Notes: generated by a model from the sequence alone, not told the origin. Positions 28,598-38,370 are shown, counted from the stretch's first letter. The stretch: 64,000 bases of DNA from Deinococcus sp. AB2017081 (GCF_034440735.1 NZ_CP140098.1:3155501-3219500), one strand, 5' to 3'. Translations and numbers: made by a program.

Positions 28598-29761
28598 ATG
28601 ACCGATCTGCCGGTTCCCCGTCCCGCCGACGACCACACGGAGTCCACGTATGGTCGCCACGCGGCCCTGCTGCCCGTGCCGGAGCCGACCAGTGCGCCCG
28701 CTCCGGCCACGGTGACGGAATATCCGGTGTCGTTCACGGGACAGCCTGGCGAGTACTTCCGGATCTGGATCGTGAATCTCGCCCTGACCGTCGTGACGCT
28801 GGGCATCTATCTGCCGTGGGCACGGGTGCGGACCCAGCAGTACTTCTATGGCCACACGTGGGTGGATCGGCAGAACTTCGAGTACCGGGCCAACCCCCTG
28901 GCGCTGCTGCGCGGCTATGTGCTGGTCGGTGTGCTGTTCCTGGGCTATACGCTGGCATCCCAGTTCGAGTACTACTGGATCGCCGTTCCGCTGCTGCTGC
29001 TGTACGTGGTGCTGTACCCATGGATGGTGCGCCAGTCGCTGCGCTTCCGGGCGGCCAACACGCTGCACCGGGGCCTGCGCTTCGGCTTCCAGGGCACGAC
29101 CCGGGACGCCTATGTGGCCTACGGCGCGGCGAACATCCTGGGGGCCATCGGCGGGATCTTCGCGCTGCCGTGGGCGTGGTTCATGCAGCGCCGCTACCAG
29201 CTCGACCACCTGGAGTACGGCACGGCCCGTGGGCACTTCCGGGGGGACGTGGCGCCCTTCTACATCATCGCCGTGACCGCCGTGGGCGTGGGGATCGGGC
29301 TGGGCATCGTGGTGGCCCTTCCCGTCATGGCTGTCGTGGTGGGCCGGTCTGCGCTGGATGCCGGTTCCATAGACGACCTGGGCAGCGCGGCCGTCATCAC
29401 CGGGGTGATCGTGGCCTATGTGGCGTTCATCCTGCTGTACACGGTGCTGTGGCAGTACGTGCGGGCAGCGATCATGGGGTATGTCCTCAACCACGCCGAG
29501 CTGGGCGGCGTGGTGCGCACCCGCGCCACCTTCCGGCCGTGGCGGCTGGTGTGGATCGGCGTGACGAACGCCCTGGCGGTCGCCTTCACGCTGGGACTGG
29601 CCACGCCCTGGGCCGCCATCCGCCGCACGCGGTACATCCTGGAGGGCATCCACGTGCGGGCCATCGCGCCGCTGGACGACTTCGCGGCCGGGGTCTCAGG
29701 GCCGCAGTCCGCGCTGGGCGAGGCGGCCACCGAACTGCTGGACATCCAGGTGGGCTTCTGA
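28598..29761 (+). CDS. DUF898 (YjgN-like) membrane protein
   Basis: 387 aa with about 8 hydrophobic helices from residue 55 on. Two blocks carry the DUF898 signature: V-T-L-G-I-Y-L-P-W-A-R-V-R and the C-terminal T-L-G-L-A-T-P-W-A-A-I-R-R. The R-F-R-A-A-N-T segment also fits. The function of the family is unknown. The stop codon and the start of the next gene share one base (TGATG), so it forms an operon with a membrane M48 peptidase. Confidence 0.88.
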   Translation: MTDLPVPRPADDHTESTYGRHAALLPVPEPTSAPAPATVTEYPVSFTGQPGEYFRIWIVNLALTVVTLGIYLPWARVRTQQYFYGHTWVDRQNFEYRANPLALLRGYVLVGVLFLGYTLASQFEYYWIAVPLLLLYVVLYPWMVRQSLRFRAANTLHRGLRFGFQGTTRDAYVAYGAANILGAIGGIFALPWAWFMQRRYQLDHLEYGTARGHFRGDVAPFYIIAVTAVGVGIGLGIVVALPVMAVVVGRSALDAGSIDDLGSAAVITGVIVAYVAFILLYTVLWQYVRAAIMGYVLNHAELGGVVRTRATFRPWRLVWIGVTNALAVAFTLGLATPWAAIRRTRYILEGIHVRAIAPLDDFAAGVSGPQSALGEAATELLDIQVGF

Positions 29762-30843
29762 TGGCCGAACGGAGCACCTCCGGCGTGTACTTCGACGGCC
29801 GCAGCAGCCGCGACCACCCGGCCACGCTGATGCTGGACGCTGACAGCGTGACCCTCAGCGTGCCAGAGCTGGGCATCACGCAGGTGTGGGGGGCGGCCGA
29901 GGTCAGCGTCGATCCGGCGATTCCCGGGGTGCGGCGTGCCCTGATCGTTCCCGGCGGTGGGCGCTACGAGACGCCGGACGACGCTGCGATCAGCGCGTGG
30001 GAGCGTCAGGTGGGCCGCAACCGTGCGCTGGGGGGTGTGCGCTGGCTGGAAGGGCGCTGGGGCGCGGCGCTGGCCTCGCTGGTCGTCGCCGTGGCGGCGG
30101 TGGCGGCCTTCGTGGCCTTCGGCATCCCGGCCCTGAGCCGGCAGGCGGCGGCCGTCACCCCGCGCAGCGTCCTGACCACCTTCGACCGCGAGACCCTGAA
30201 GGTGCTCAGTTCGGGTGACTATGTCGGCCCCTCCAGACTCGGCGCGGCGCGGCAGGCGCAGCTCCAGCGGGCCTTCCGGGACGTGGCCGCGTGGGCCGGC
30301 GGCGGCTACGCCTACACGCTGCTCCTGCGCGACGGCGAACCGGACGGCGCGGGCAGTGGCCTGGGGCCGAACGCCTTCGCGCTGCCGGGCGGCACGGTCG
30401 TCATGACCGATCAGCTGGTCGCGCTGGCAAGAAGCGACCGCGAACTGATCGGCGTCCTGGCACACGAGACCGGGCACGTCACGAACCGGCACGGGCTGGC
30501 CGGGGTCTACCAGGCGCTGGGGCTGGCCGCGCTCACCACGGTCGTCACGGGAGATCTGGTGTCGGCCAGCACCTTTGCCGCCGCCGTGCCCGCCGCCCTG
30601 CTGCGCGGCGGCTACTCCCGCGCCGCCGAGACCCAGGCCGACGAGGACTCGGGCCGCTTCATGATGGAGCGCTACCGCACCACCCGCCCCCTCCAGGACA
30701 TCCTGGCGCGGCTGGAGCGCGAGGTCGGCGGCGGCGAGGACGGAGACGGCGAGCCCAGCGTGTTCGACCTGCTGCGGTCGCATCCGGGCACCGCGCAGCG
30801 GATCGAGCACCTGAAAGCCATCGAACGGGACGCGCAGCCGTAA
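29761..30843 (+). CDS. Membrane-anchored M48 family metallopeptidase
   Basis: 360 aa. A cytoplasmic N-terminal domain (about 1-95) is followed by one membrane helix (about 100-122) and a peptidase domain. Its zinc site H-E-T-G-H (about residues 236-240) is completed by Glu in A-E-T-Q-A-D. Overlapping operon with DUF898 suggests joint membrane quality control, as for HtpX/BepA-type peptidases. The vestigial N-terminal domain resembles those of other DUF898-linked M48 proteins. Confidence 0.9.
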   Translation: MAERSTSGVYFDGRSSRDHPATLMLDADSVTLSVPELGITQVWGAAEVSVDPAIPGVRRALIVPGGGRYETPDDAAISAWERQVGRNRALGGVRWLEGRWGAALASLVVAVAAVAAFVAFGIPALSRQAAAVTPRSVLTTFDRETLKVLSSGDYVGPSRLGAARQAQLQRAFRDVAAWAGGGYAYTLLLRDGEPDGAGSGLGPNAFALPGGTVVMTDQLVALARSDRELIGVLAHETGHVTNRHGLAGVYQALGLAALTTVVTGDLVSASTFAAAVPAALLRGGYSRAAETQADEDSGRFMMERYRTTRPLQDILARLEREVGGGEDGDGEPSVFDLLRSHPGTAQRIEHLKAIERDAQP

Positions 30844-30892
30844 CAGCGGCGCTACCCTGCGTGACGTGACACCGAACCGCTCTGATTCCAGT

Positions 30893-30918
30893 CCAGATCG
30901 GACACCCCACCGATCTGG
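30893..30918 (+). terminator. Terminator-like hairpin after the M48 gene
   Basis: CCAGATCGG (30893-30901) and CCGATCTGG (30910-30918), 8-nt loop, about 50 nt after the M48 stop codon. Confidence 0.6.
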
Positions 30919-31014
30919 CCTTCCATCGCCGCGATCCGGTGTTGTCTCTGACCCGCTCCGCTCTGCGGTGCAGCTGTACCAGTCGGCTTCGTCCAAGGCT
31001 CAGCGGAGGCGTGA

Positions 31015-31605
31015 ATGAAGTTCACCGTGATCGCCACCAGCCTCGATCCCGAGAGCCGCAGCGCGTGGATGTGCGCCCTGGCCGCCCGGCAGCTCACGGC
31101 GCAGGGGCACGAGGTCACATTCCTCGATCTGCGCCGCGACCCGCTGCCGCCCTTCGACAACGTGCAGGGGCCGGGCGGCTGTTACGAGCACCCGAACGCG
31201 GGGCTGTACCACCGAGCGGTTCAGGAGGCCGACGGCGTGCTGCTGGGCGTGCCCGTGTACAACTGGGGCCTGGGCTCGGGGGCACGGGCACTGGTCGAAC
31301 TGACCGGCAGCAGCGACGAGTTGCGCGGCCTGCACGGGGCGTGGTTCGACCAGCCCGTGACCTTTCTGGTGTCCGGCGGCCTGGATCACGGCTACCTCAG
31401 CCACGGGGCCTTCGCCTTCGGGCTGATGGTAGATTTCCGCTGCGTGGTGAACCCGCATTTCGTGTACGCGACCTCGGCGCACTGGGACGCGCCGGAGGTG
31501 CCGGGCGAGTGGCTGGCCGGGCGACTGGAACGCACCGTGAACCGCGCCACCGACCTCTCGGCCCGCCTGAAGGGCCGCGATTACCGGAGCGTATGGGAGA
31601 TCTGA
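31015..31605 (+). CDS. NADPH-dependent FMN reductase-like flavoprotein
   Basis: 196 aa flavodoxin-like fold. It begins with the strand [10 protein letters not shown] and has the characteristic [12 protein letters not shown] loop (about residues 80-92) that binds FMN in the SsuE/WrbA-like reductases. It has no partner monooxygenase nearby. A GGAGG ribosome-binding site precedes the ATG at 31015. Role: reduction of free flavin or quinones, by family. Confidence 0.85.
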   Translation: MKFTVIATSLDPESRSAWMCALAARQLTAQGHEVTFLDLRRDPLPPFDNVQGPGGCYEHPNAGLYHRAVQEADGVLLGVPVYNWGLGSGARALVELTGSSDELRGLHGAWFDQPVTFLVSGGLDHGYLSHGAFAFGLMVDFRCVVNPHFVYATSAHWDAPEVPGEWLAGRLERTVNRATDLSARLKGRDYRSVWEI

Positions 31606-31669
31606 TCGTGGCCCCGCTCTCGCCGGTCGGGCGCACGGAGTTCACGGCACCGAGTCCATCAGGGTCGGT

Positions 31670-32500
31670 ATGACCGTCACCCCTCCCCCACCGCCCACCG
31701 AATTCCCCCGTGTGGTCGTGGAACACCCGGACTTCTACGTGGTGCACAAACCCGCTCTGTGGCTCACGCACCCCGTCCACGCGCGGGTCGAGGTGCCGGA
31801 CGTGATCACGTACATGCAGCGCGAGACCGGCGAGGACGCGCTGTCGCCGCCGCACCGCCTCGACCGCGAGACCAGCGGTGCCCAGGTGCTGAGCCGCGAC
31901 ACGGACGCCGCCCGCAGGTTCTACACGCTGTTCAAACAGCATCTGGTGGGCAAGACCTACGTGGCGATCGTCCACGGCACGCCGGAGTGGGAGCGCCGCA
32001 CGGTCGATGCCCCACTGGGCGACCTTGGGCTGGGCGGCGCGAACCGTGTTCTGATCCGGCAGGCGGTGGTGCCTGACGGTCGGCCCGCGGTCACCGACTT
32101 CCGCGTGCTGGAACGCCGCGCCGGGCACGCCCTGGTCGAGGCCTACCCACGCACCGGGCGGCTGCACCAGATCCGCGCCCACCTGTTCCACCTCGGCCTG
32201 CCCATGGTCGGGGACAAGCTGTACGGCCGCGACCCGGACGTCTTTCTGGAGTTCATGGTGACCGGCCAGACGCCTGACCTGACCGCGCGGCTGGGGCTGG
32301 CGCGGCAGGCCCTGCACGCCGCCCGTCTGGCGTTTCCATGGGACGGTGCCCAGGTCGTGGCCGAAGTGCCCCTGAGCGCGGATCTGCGGGCCTACTGGGA
32401 CGGACTGGAGCGGCTTGATCCGGTCGGCGTCACGGCACCGGAGGCCACCACCCCCGCGGACGGCTCCATGACCTCTGCCCCGTATACTCGTCGCACATGA
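31670..32500 (+). CDS. RluA family pseudouridine synthase
   Basis: 276 aa. The catalytic motif H-R-L-D-R-E-T-S-G (about residues 64-72, Asp is the nucleophile) is complete. V-G-K-T-Y-V-A-I-V and the [11 protein letters not shown] segment are RluA/RluC-type. No S4 domain is fused at the N-terminus. The target (rRNA or tRNA) cannot be told. The stop codon overlaps the ATG of the next MFS gene (ATGA), although that gene also has its own TATACT box. Confidence 0.93.
   Translation: MTVTPPPPPTEFPRVVVEHPDFYVVHKPALWLTHPVHARVEVPDVITYMQRETGEDALSPPHRLDRETSGAQVLSRDTDAARRFYTLFKQHLVGKTYVAIVHGTPEWERRTVDAPLGDLGLGGANRVLIRQAVVPDGRPAVTDFRVLERRAGHALVEAYPRTGRLHQIRAHLFHLGLPMVGDKLYGRDPDVFLEFMVTGQTPDLTARLGLARQALHAARLAFPWDGAQVVAEVPLSADLRAYWDGLERLDPVGVTAPEATTPADGSMTSAPYTRRT
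32483..32488 (+). promoter_or_regulatory. TATACT -10 box inside the rluA-like gene, before the MFS gene
   Basis: TATACT, 8 nt, ATG at 32497. It could give a near-leaderless transcript for the second gene of the pair. Confidence 0.55.
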
Positions 32501-33774
32501 CGTCCTCACCTGCACTGGAGCGGGCTCCCGTGAGCCCCTGGGCGCTCTCGGCGTTCTGGTTCGGCACGGCCTTCCACTGGCTGGTGATCCTGCTGTCGCT
32601 GGTGCCGGCCAACGTCCTGCTCTTCGTGGGCGAGGAGCGGAAGGGCACCTACGTGGGCCTGCTCACCCTGATCGGCGCGGCCATGGCGCTGATCATCCCG
32701 CCGATCGTGGGGGCACACAGCGACCGCACGGGCCGGCGGCTGCCGTACCTGCGCCTGGGCCTGGGCGTGAACCTCGTGGGGCTGGCGGTCATGGCGGTGG
32801 CGGTGGCGACCCTGTCGGGCATGAGCGGGTTCTGGGTGTACGTGCTGGGCTTCCTGCTGGTGCAGTTCGGGAACAACTACGCGACCGCGCCGTACTCCGC
32901 GCTGATCCCGCAGCTCGTCCCGGCGGCGCAGCGCGGGCGCTATTCCGGCGCGATGGGCATGCTCCAGGCGGCCGGGCAGCTGCTGGGCGCGGTCGGAGCA
33001 CTCGTCGTGAGCCTGCTGAAGCTCCCGGACGCGGCGCTGTTCGCGCTGGTCGGCGTGATGCTCGTCATTCCGGCCGTGGTGACCATGCGCGGGGTGGGAG
33101 CGGCCGACCGCGCCGACCCGGCCCCGGCCAGCACGGCCACCTCTACCCCGGCCCAGTCGTGGCAGGCGCTGTTCGCGTACCGGCCCTTCCTGTGGGTGTT
33201 CGTCACACGGGCTCTGTTTGCGCTGGGCCAGTACTCGGTGCAGCCCTTCTTGCAGTTCTACAACCGCGATGTCCTGAAGCAGAACGATCCGGTCACGTCG
33301 AACCTGTACATGCTTGCGGCGATCATCGTGGCGAGTATCGCCTCGGCGCTGGTCGGCGGGCGGATCAGCGACCGGGTCGGCCGCAAGCCGGTGATCTACG
33401 TGGCCGGCACCACCATGGCCGTCACCGCGCTGCTGTTTCTCGCCGCGCCGGGCTTCGGGGTGGCGCTGGGGCTGGCGGTGGTGTTCGGCCTGGGCTACGG
33501 GGCCTTCACGTCCGTGGACTGGGCGCTGGGCAGCGACGCCATGCCCAGCAGTGCCAGCTACGCCCGGGACATGGGGATCTGGCACGTGGCCTTCGTCGCG
33601 CCGCAGTTCATCGGAGGGCCGCAGGGGGCACTGCTCGACTGGGGCAACGCGCAGAGCCCCAACCTGGGTTACACCCTGGTGTTCGGGATCGCGGCCGTGT
33701 TCTTCGCGCTGGGCGTGATCCTGGTGCGCAACGTGCCCGAGCGCGTGACCGGGCGCACGGCGCAGCCGGCGTAG
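32497..33774 (+). CDS. MFS transporter
   Basis: 425 aa, about 12 membrane helices. MFS motif A variant [13 protein letters not shown] lies in the first cytoplasmic loop, and a second, [11 protein letters not shown], in the second half. The features resemble the SLC45/GPH-like sugar transporters, but specificity is not clear. It is coupled to the rluA-like gene by a 4-base overlap. Confidence 0.88.
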   Translation: MTSSPALERAPVSPWALSAFWFGTAFHWLVILLSLVPANVLLFVGEERKGTYVGLLTLIGAAMALIIPPIVGAHSDRTGRRLPYLRLGLGVNLVGLAVMAVAVATLSGMSGFWVYVLGFLLVQFGNNYATAPYSALIPQLVPAAQRGRYSGAMGMLQAAGQLLGAVGALVVSLLKLPDAALFALVGVMLVIPAVVTMRGVGAADRADPAPASTATSTPAQSWQALFAYRPFLWVFVTRALFALGQYSVQPFLQFYNRDVLKQNDPVTSNLYMLAAIIVASIASALVGGRISDRVGRKPVIYVAGTTMAVTALLFLAAPGFGVALGLAVVFGLGYGAFTSVDWALGSDAMPSSASYARDMGIWHVAFVAPQFIGGPQGALLDWGNAQSPNLGYTLVFGIAAVFFALGVILVRNVPERVTGRTAQPA

Positions 33775-33867
33775 GCACCCGCTGGAAGGCTCACTCAACC
33801 TTGACCGGAAGTTCAGACGGTGCGGCTCCTCTCAGAGTGCGGCGGGCGTCCCTGTCAAGGTCGGTTC

Positions 33868-34362
33868 ATGAGTGAACTGAGCCAGCAGGACGCCGTGAAG
33901 AAGATCGCCTCGATCATCAAGGACGTGAAGTTCGCGATGCTGACCACCACCACCGCCGAGGGGCACCTGCACTCGCGGCCCATGACGACCCAGCAGACCG
34001 AATTTGACGGCGACGTGTGGTTCATCGGCGGCAAGGACACCGAGAGTGTGGCGGACATGCGTACCCGCCCCCAGGTGAACCTCGCCTATGCCAAGCCCGG
34101 CGACGGCGAGTACGTGAGTCTCAACGGCACGGCAGAGCTGGTGGAGGACCGCGCCAAGCTCGACGAGCTGTGGAGCGATACCTACAAGGCCTACTTCGAG
34201 GGCGGCAAGGACGACCCGAACATCCAGCTGATCAAGATTCACGCGAACGGCGCAGAGTTCTGGGAGAGCGACGGCAAGATCCGCACCCTGTATCAGCTCG
34301 CCAAGGGCGCCCTGACCGGACAGCAGGCCCACATGGGTCAGAACGACACCGTCAAACTCTGA
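33868..34362 (+). CDS. General stress protein 26-like PNPOx family protein
   Basis: 164 aa split-barrel flavoprotein. T-T-T-T-A-E-G-H-L-H-S-R-P-M and D-V-W-F-I-G-G-K-D-T, with V-N-L-A-Y-A, match general-stress FMN/FAD-binding proteins. Possibly reduces quinones or F420-type cofactors. The ATG at 33868 has a weak AAGG site; GTG at 33820 is an alternative. A strong hairpin follows. Confidence 0.88.
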   Translation: MSELSQQDAVKKIASIIKDVKFAMLTTTTAEGHLHSRPMTTQQTEFDGDVWFIGGKDTESVADMRTRPQVNLAYAKPGDGEYVSLNGTAELVEDRAKLDELWSDTYKAYFEGGKDDPNIQLIKIHANGAEFWESDGKIRTLYQLAKGALTGQQAHMGQNDTVKL

Positions 34363-34376
34363 GCCGACAGTCAGCA

Positions 34377-34419
34377 GGCGGGGGGCGGCACTGGCATCGA
34401 TCCAGTGCCGCCCCCCGCC
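34377..34419. terminator. Bidirectional terminator hairpin
   Basis: Perfect 18-bp arms (34377-34394 and 34402-34419) around a 7-nt loop, between the convergent PNPOx and mscS-like genes. Confidence 0.8.
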
Positions 34420-34429
34420 ATAGCCCTGC

Positions 34430-35617
34430 TCACGTCAGCTCGCCCTCCTCCGGCTCACGCGTCAGGGCAGGCTGCACGGGAGCGTTCCGGCGATCCTGGG
34501 CGTCACGGGGATCGCCGCCGGTCGCCGGCGCGCGGGTCAGGCGCACCTCGATGGGCGTGGTGCCGAAATTCAGGCTGCGCTGGGGGAAGGGAATCTCGAT
34601 GCGGCTCTGATCCATGGCGATCTTGATCCGCCGGTTGAATTCGCGTCCGATCGCAAACTGGCTCTTGGGCTGCACCTTGAACAGCGCCCGCAGGGTCACG
34701 CCGTCCGGGGCGAGCTGCGTGACACCCTGCATCTCGGGTTTCTCGAGAAAGAAGTGCTTCCACTCGGCGTCCTCGTAGATCTCGGTGCTGACCTTCTCCA
34801 GTACGCGCAGCGCGTCGTTGATGTTCGCCGCGTAGGTCACGTCCACCTCGGCGACCACGCGCGACCAGTCCTTGCTGCTCACGCTGACCGTGTTGATCTG
34901 CCCGTTGGGGATGATATGGACGGTGCCGTCCAGGGCGCGCAGGGCCGTGACGCGCAGGTTCACGCTCTCCACGCCGCCCGACAGCTGGCCACTGTTCACG
35001 GTGATCACGTCGCCGACCCCGTACTGATCTTCGAGCAGGATAAAAAAGCCCGTGAAGACGTCCTTGATCAGGCTCTGGGCCCCGAAGCCCACGGCCAGAC
35101 CGAAGACCGACACGCCGGCCAGCAGACCTGCCGGGTTCACACCCAGCGCCTGGAGGCCCGAGATCAGGCCGATCACGACGATGATGACCTTCAGGGTGCT
35201 CTCGACGACGCCCTTGAGGGTCTGCAGGCGCACGCTGCGGCGGTTGAACTCCTCGCCCGCCACGATCCGGCGGCTGAGGGTACCGATCAGGTTCCAGGCG
35301 ATCAGACTCAGGGCCACGATCACGAGGAACTGGCCGGCCGAGTTGCGGAAGCCGCGGACGATGTCCTGGCCCAGGTCGAACAGCACCGGGACGCCCGGCA
35401 GGTACGCGATGTGCGTGGCGACGGCCAGCCAGCTGACCACCACCACCAGCACCCACAGGACGTTCAGGCCCCGGCGCAGGTGGGGGCCGACATGCGGATC
35501 CAGCACCCGCAGCAGGGCCCGCCCGAAGCGGTACATGGCGTACGCGATCAGCAGGGTCAGGGCCAGGCCCAGCCACACCTGGGGTTTCTGGAGTTGGATC
35601 AGGAGTTCAGGCCACAT
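34430..35617 (-). CDS. Small-conductance mechanosensitive channel (MscS family)
   Basis: 395 aa from the ATG at 35617 (ATG at 35635 also possible; neither has a clear ribosome-binding site). There are about five hydrophobic segments; the last, V-F-G-L-A-V-G-F-G-A-Q-S-L-I-K-D-V-F, is the pore-lining TM3 of MscS with its G/A packing. The beta domain (G-D-V-I-T-V-N-S-G) and cytoplasmic cage follow. It releases osmolytes on hypo-osmotic shock. The C-terminal Pro/Arg-rich tail is not part of the core. Confidence 0.92.
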   Translation of the reverse strand: MWPELLIQLQKPQVWLGLALTLLIAYAMYRFGRALLRVLDPHVGPHLRRGLNVLWVLVVVVSWLAVATHIAYLPGVPVLFDLGQDIVRGFRNSAGQFLVIVALSLIAWNLIGTLSRRIVAGEEFNRRSVRLQTLKGVVESTLKVIIVVIGLISGLQALGVNPAGLLAGVSVFGLAVGFGAQSLIKDVFTGFFILLEDQYGVGDVITVNSGQLSGGVESVNLRVTALRALDGTVHIIPNGQINTVSVSSKDWSRVVAEVDVTYAANINDALRVLEKVSTEIYEDAEWKHFFLEKPEMQGVTQLAPDGVTLRALFKVQPKSQFAIGREFNRRIKIAMDQSRIEIPFPQRSLNFGTTPIEVRLTRAPATGGDPRDAQDRRNAPVQPALTREPEEGELT

Positions 35618-35667
35618 CGGCCGAGGATTCCACATTGCCCGGGTGGGGCCAAGAGGTCAGCGGCCGC

Positions 35668-36726
35668 TCACGCACCGGGCTGGGCCACCGGCCCGGCGTC
35701 CAGCGCCGCCTGAAGGCGGGGAATCAGCCCGGCCTCGTGGGCCCGGGCGGCGCGGAGCAGGGCATTCTTCACGGCGCGGGCGTCGGCGCTGCCGTGGCCG
35801 ATGAAGGCCAGACCGCGCACGCCGATCAGGATGCTCGCGCCGTAGGTGCTGGGATCCATGCGGTCGGCCAGGCCGCGCAGCGCAGGCCGCACCAGCAGGC
35901 CGCCCAGCTTGCCGCGCACGCTGCTCTGGATCGCGTCGCGCACCCAGCCGAACATGACCTTCGCCTCGCCCTCGGCGAGTTTGAGGCAGACGTTCCCGGT
36001 GAAGCCGTCGGTGACCACGATGTCGGTGGTGCCCAGGAAGATGTCGCGGCCCTCGATGTTGCCATGGAAGTTGATGCCCCGCCCGTGGAGTGCTCGAAGC
36101 AGGGCGTGGGTCTCCAGCACCAGGGCGCTGCCCTTGTGATCCTCCTCGCCGATGCTCAGCAGGCCGACCGTTGGCTGCTCGCGGCCCTCCAGCACCCGCA
36201 GGTAGACGGTGGCCAGCTGCGCCCACTGCGCGAGGTACACGGCCCGGACGTCCGCGTTCGCGCCGACGTCCAGCATGGTCGTGAAGCCCCCACGCGCAGG
36301 CAGGTGCGTCAGGATGGCGGGCCGGTCGACGCCCTTCAGGCGGCCCAGGGTCAGCAGCGCCGACGCCATGGTCGCGCCCGAGTGGCCCATCGAAACGGCG
36401 GCGCTGGCCCGGCCCTCCCGCACCAGACGGGTACAGACATTGATGCTCGCCTGAGCCCGGCTGCGCACGTCGGTGGCGTGTTCGTCCATTCCGATCACGT
36501 CGTCGGCGTGCACGACCTCCAGCGGCAGGCTGGCGCTGCCCTCGTGCCGCCCGAGTTCGGCGTGCAGCCGCACCTGATCCCCGACCAGCAGCACGCTCAC
36601 TCCGGCCCGCGCCGCCTGCACCGCGCCCTCGACATTCGGGGGGGCGCCATGATCGCCCCCTGCCGCGTCCAGCGCCACCGGCAGGGCGGTGCCGGCCGCT
36701 CCGGTCAGGTCGGGGTCAACGCTCAT
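35668..36726 (-). CDS. plsX: Phosphate acyltransferase PlsX
   Basis: 352 aa. PlsX makes acyl-phosphate from acyl-ACP for phospholipid synthesis. It starts with A-L-D-A-A-G-G-D-H-G-A-P-P and holds the conserved S-M-G-H-S-G-A-T-M and D-G-F-T-G-N-V-C-L-K motifs. Family length is usual. It overlaps the upstream NYN gene by 11 bases. The rest of the usual plsX-fab cluster is not next to it. Confidence 0.96.
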   Translation of the reverse strand: MSVDPDLTGAAGTALPVALDAAGGDHGAPPNVEGAVQAARAGVSVLLVGDQVRLHAELGRHEGSASLPLEVVHADDVIGMDEHATDVRSRAQASINVCTRLVREGRASAAVSMGHSGATMASALLTLGRLKGVDRPAILTHLPARGGFTTMLDVGANADVRAVYLAQWAQLATVYLRVLEGREQPTVGLLSIGEEDHKGSALVLETHALLRALHGRGINFHGNIEGRDIFLGTTDIVVTDGFTGNVCLKLAEGEAKVMFGWVRDAIQSSVRGKLGGLLVRPALRGLADRMDPSTYGASILIGVRGLAFIGHGSADARAVKNALLRAARAHEAGLIPRLQAALDAGPVAQPGA

Positions 36727-37327
36727 CGCTGTCGGTCAGGGTGGCGGAGACGTAGAACGGCCGGTGCTCCGCACCGCGTGAGCCCTCACCCCGCTGGTCA
36801 CTGCCCCGCTGGTCACTGGGCAGGCGGTAGCCGGGGCGCTCGACGTGCTCGCGGATGTCCTTGAAATCCACGTAGGCGTCGGCAGCGTTGCGCAGCTCGT
36901 AGCTGGTCATCTCGGCGATGCTGGCCACCACCACCCGCTTGCCACGGGCCCGCAGCACCTCGACGGGCCGCTCGAAATCCCCGTCGCCGGTCAGCAGCAC
37001 CGCCGTGTCGTACCGGTCAGCGGTGGTGAGCAGATCCGTGACGATCTCGATGTCCAGGTTCGCGCGTCTGGAGGTCTCGCCGGACTCGTCGGTCGTCTCG
37101 CGCAGGGGCCGGGTGCGGACGGTGTAGCCCATGTAGGTCAGGGCGTCTGTGAAGCGCTTCTGCTTGTCGTCCATCGGCACCGGTACCGCCGTGTAGTAGA
37201 AGGCGTTGTACACGCTGCCGCCGGCCGAGAAGTACTCCAGGATCTTGCGGTGGTCGAAATTCCAGCCCAGGCGACGGGCGGCGGCGTAGACGTTCGCGCC
37301 GTCGATAAAGAGTGCCATGCGTTCCAT
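36716..37327 (-). CDS. NYN domain (LabA/DUF88-like) putative ribonuclease
   Basis: 203 aa. The PIN-like NYN fold has acidic catalytic positions: A-L-F-I-D-G-A-N-V-Y, D-I-E-I-V-T-D and L-L-T-G-D-G-D-F (about residues 8-12, 95-101 and 118-125). It may cleave RNA with Mg2+. The Arg/Gly-rich C-terminal tail is variable. GGAGGATC precedes the ATG. It overlaps plsX. Confidence 0.9.
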   Translation of the reverse strand: MERMALFIDGANVYAAARRLGWNFDHRKILEYFSAGGSVYNAFYYTAVPVPMDDKQKRFTDALTYMGYTVRTRPLRETTDESGETSRRANLDIEIVTDLLTTADRYDTAVLLTGDGDFERPVEVLRARGKRVVVASIAEMTSYELRNAADAYVDFKDIREHVERPGYRLPSDQRGSDQRGEGSRGAEHRPFYVSATLTDSDER

Positions 37328-37345
37328 CTGATCCTCCAGAAATGC

Positions 37346-37364
37346 GTTCGGCCGGGGGCCGAAC
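37346..37364 (-). repeat. Perfect hairpin 18 nt before the NYN start
   Basis: GTTCGGCC-GGG-GGCCGAAC (37346-37364), in the 103-nt gap between the DUF309 gene and the NYN gene. It may be a terminator or a translation control hairpin. Confidence 0.45.
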
Positions 37365-37430
37365 GGAACCGATGTCGTGTGAATGGGCCGTATGAGCCGG
37401 CCACAGGATAGCGGAGGGCAGTGCGAACGC

Positions 37431-37784
37431 TCAATCGGCGGGCTCCTCCGGCGCGGCCACCACCTGGGGTCGCCGGACCGGATCGTGCAGGGCTGCCCAG
37501 ACCTCGGCCCGCAGGGCCGTGAGATCCACCCCGGCGTATACCCCCGGCAGGCGGGCCAGATACGCGTCGGCCTTGTACAGGTTGCGGTGGGCCGTACTGC
37601 CGTGCGCCCAGCGCTTGTGCAGGGCCGCCGCCAGCAGGATCAGGGCCTGCAGGAAGTCACGGGACGTGCCGCGTGCCTGGGCCCAGGGGTGCTCCCACGC
37701 CTCGTGGGCCTCCCACCACCGTCCAGCGTTGAAGTGCCGGACGCCGTCCAGCCAGTGGGGATCGGTGGCGAGGTCAGTGGGCAC
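37431..37784 (-). CDS. DUF309 family protein
   Basis: 117 aa from GTG at 37784. The family signature F-N-A-G-R-W-W-E-A-H-E-A-W-E (about residues 16-29) and later L-Q-A-L-I-L-L-A-A-A-L-H-K are clear, giving a small all-helical protein. The family function is unknown. The GTG start is supported by a TACCCT box 5 nt upstream and by GGAG; the open frame extends another 25 codons upstream without a start signal. Confidence 0.85.
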   Translation of the reverse strand: MPTDLATDPHWLDGVRHFNAGRWWEAHEAWEHPWAQARGTSRDFLQALILLAAALHKRWAHGSTAHRNLYKADAYLARLPGVYAGVDLTALRAEVWAALHDPVRRPQVVAAPEEPAD

Positions 37785-37789
37785 ACTCC

Positions 37790-37795
37790 AGGGTA
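37790..37795 (-). promoter_or_regulatory. TACCCT -10 box, leaderless start of DUF309 gene
   Basis: Minus strand TACCCT, 5 nt, GTG at 37784. Confidence 0.5.
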
Positions 37796-37884
37796 CGCCG
37801 GGGCCCGGGGGTGGCCCACCGTCCCATGAACGGTGCGTTAGGCTTCTCCCATGCGTCATATAGCCGGGGGGGGTAATCCGGGCG

Positions 37885-37890
37885 TATAGT
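37885..37890 (+). promoter_or_regulatory. TATAGT -10 box, leaderless start of thioredoxin gene
   Basis: TATAGT, 7 nt, ATG at 37898; no ribosome-binding site is visible. Confidence 0.7.
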
Positions 37891-37897
37891 GCTGGAC

Positions 37898-38257
37898 ATG
37901 AAGCCTGTGGAACTCTCAGACAGCACGTTTACCAGCGAGATCAGCGAGGGCCTGACCCTGGTGGATTTCTGGGCCCCGTGGTGCGGCCCCTGCCGGATCA
38001 TCGCGCCCGTCATCGAGGAGATTGCCGGCCAGTACGAGGGCCGCGTGAAGGTCGCGAAGCTGAACGTCGACGACAATCCTGTCACCCAGGGCCAGTTCCG
38101 CGTCATGAGCATTCCGACCCTGATCCTGTTCAAGGACGGCCAGCCGGTCGAGGGGGTCGTGGGGGCCCAGCCCAAACGGGCCTTCGAGGCCCTGCTCGAC
38201 AAGTACGCCGCCCCTGCGCCGGTGACGGCCGGCACGGAAAGCGTTAGCGTCAACTGA
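37898..38257 (+). CDS. trxA: Thioredoxin
   Basis: 119 aa with the active-site W-C-G-P-C (about residues 27-31) and the cis-proline stretch I-P-T-L. It reduces protein disulfides with thioredoxin reductase. A C-terminal tail (A-P-A-P-V-T-A-G) of about 15 residues exceeds the usual length. The leaderless box fixes the ATG at 37898. A terminator hairpin follows. Confidence 0.95.
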   Translation: MKPVELSDSTFTSEISEGLTLVDFWAPWCGPCRIIAPVIEEIAGQYEGRVKVAKLNVDDNPVTQGQFRVMSIPTLILFKDGQPVEGVVGAQPKRAFEALLDKYAAPAPVTAGTESVSVN

Positions 38258-38330
38258 GCCGCAAGGCAGTCGCTTCCCTGTGGGTGCGCGCCACCCGCTG
38301 ACCGGACACACACGATCCACCGGGGACACC

Positions 38331-38370
38331 GCTGCCCTCCCGTTCCCTTCAGGATGAACGGGAGGGCAGC
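38331..38370 (+). terminator. Terminator hairpin after thioredoxin
   Basis: 15-bp arms GCTGCCCTCCCGTTC (38331-38345) and GAACGGGAGGGCAGC (38356-38370), 10-nt loop. Confidence 0.75.
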
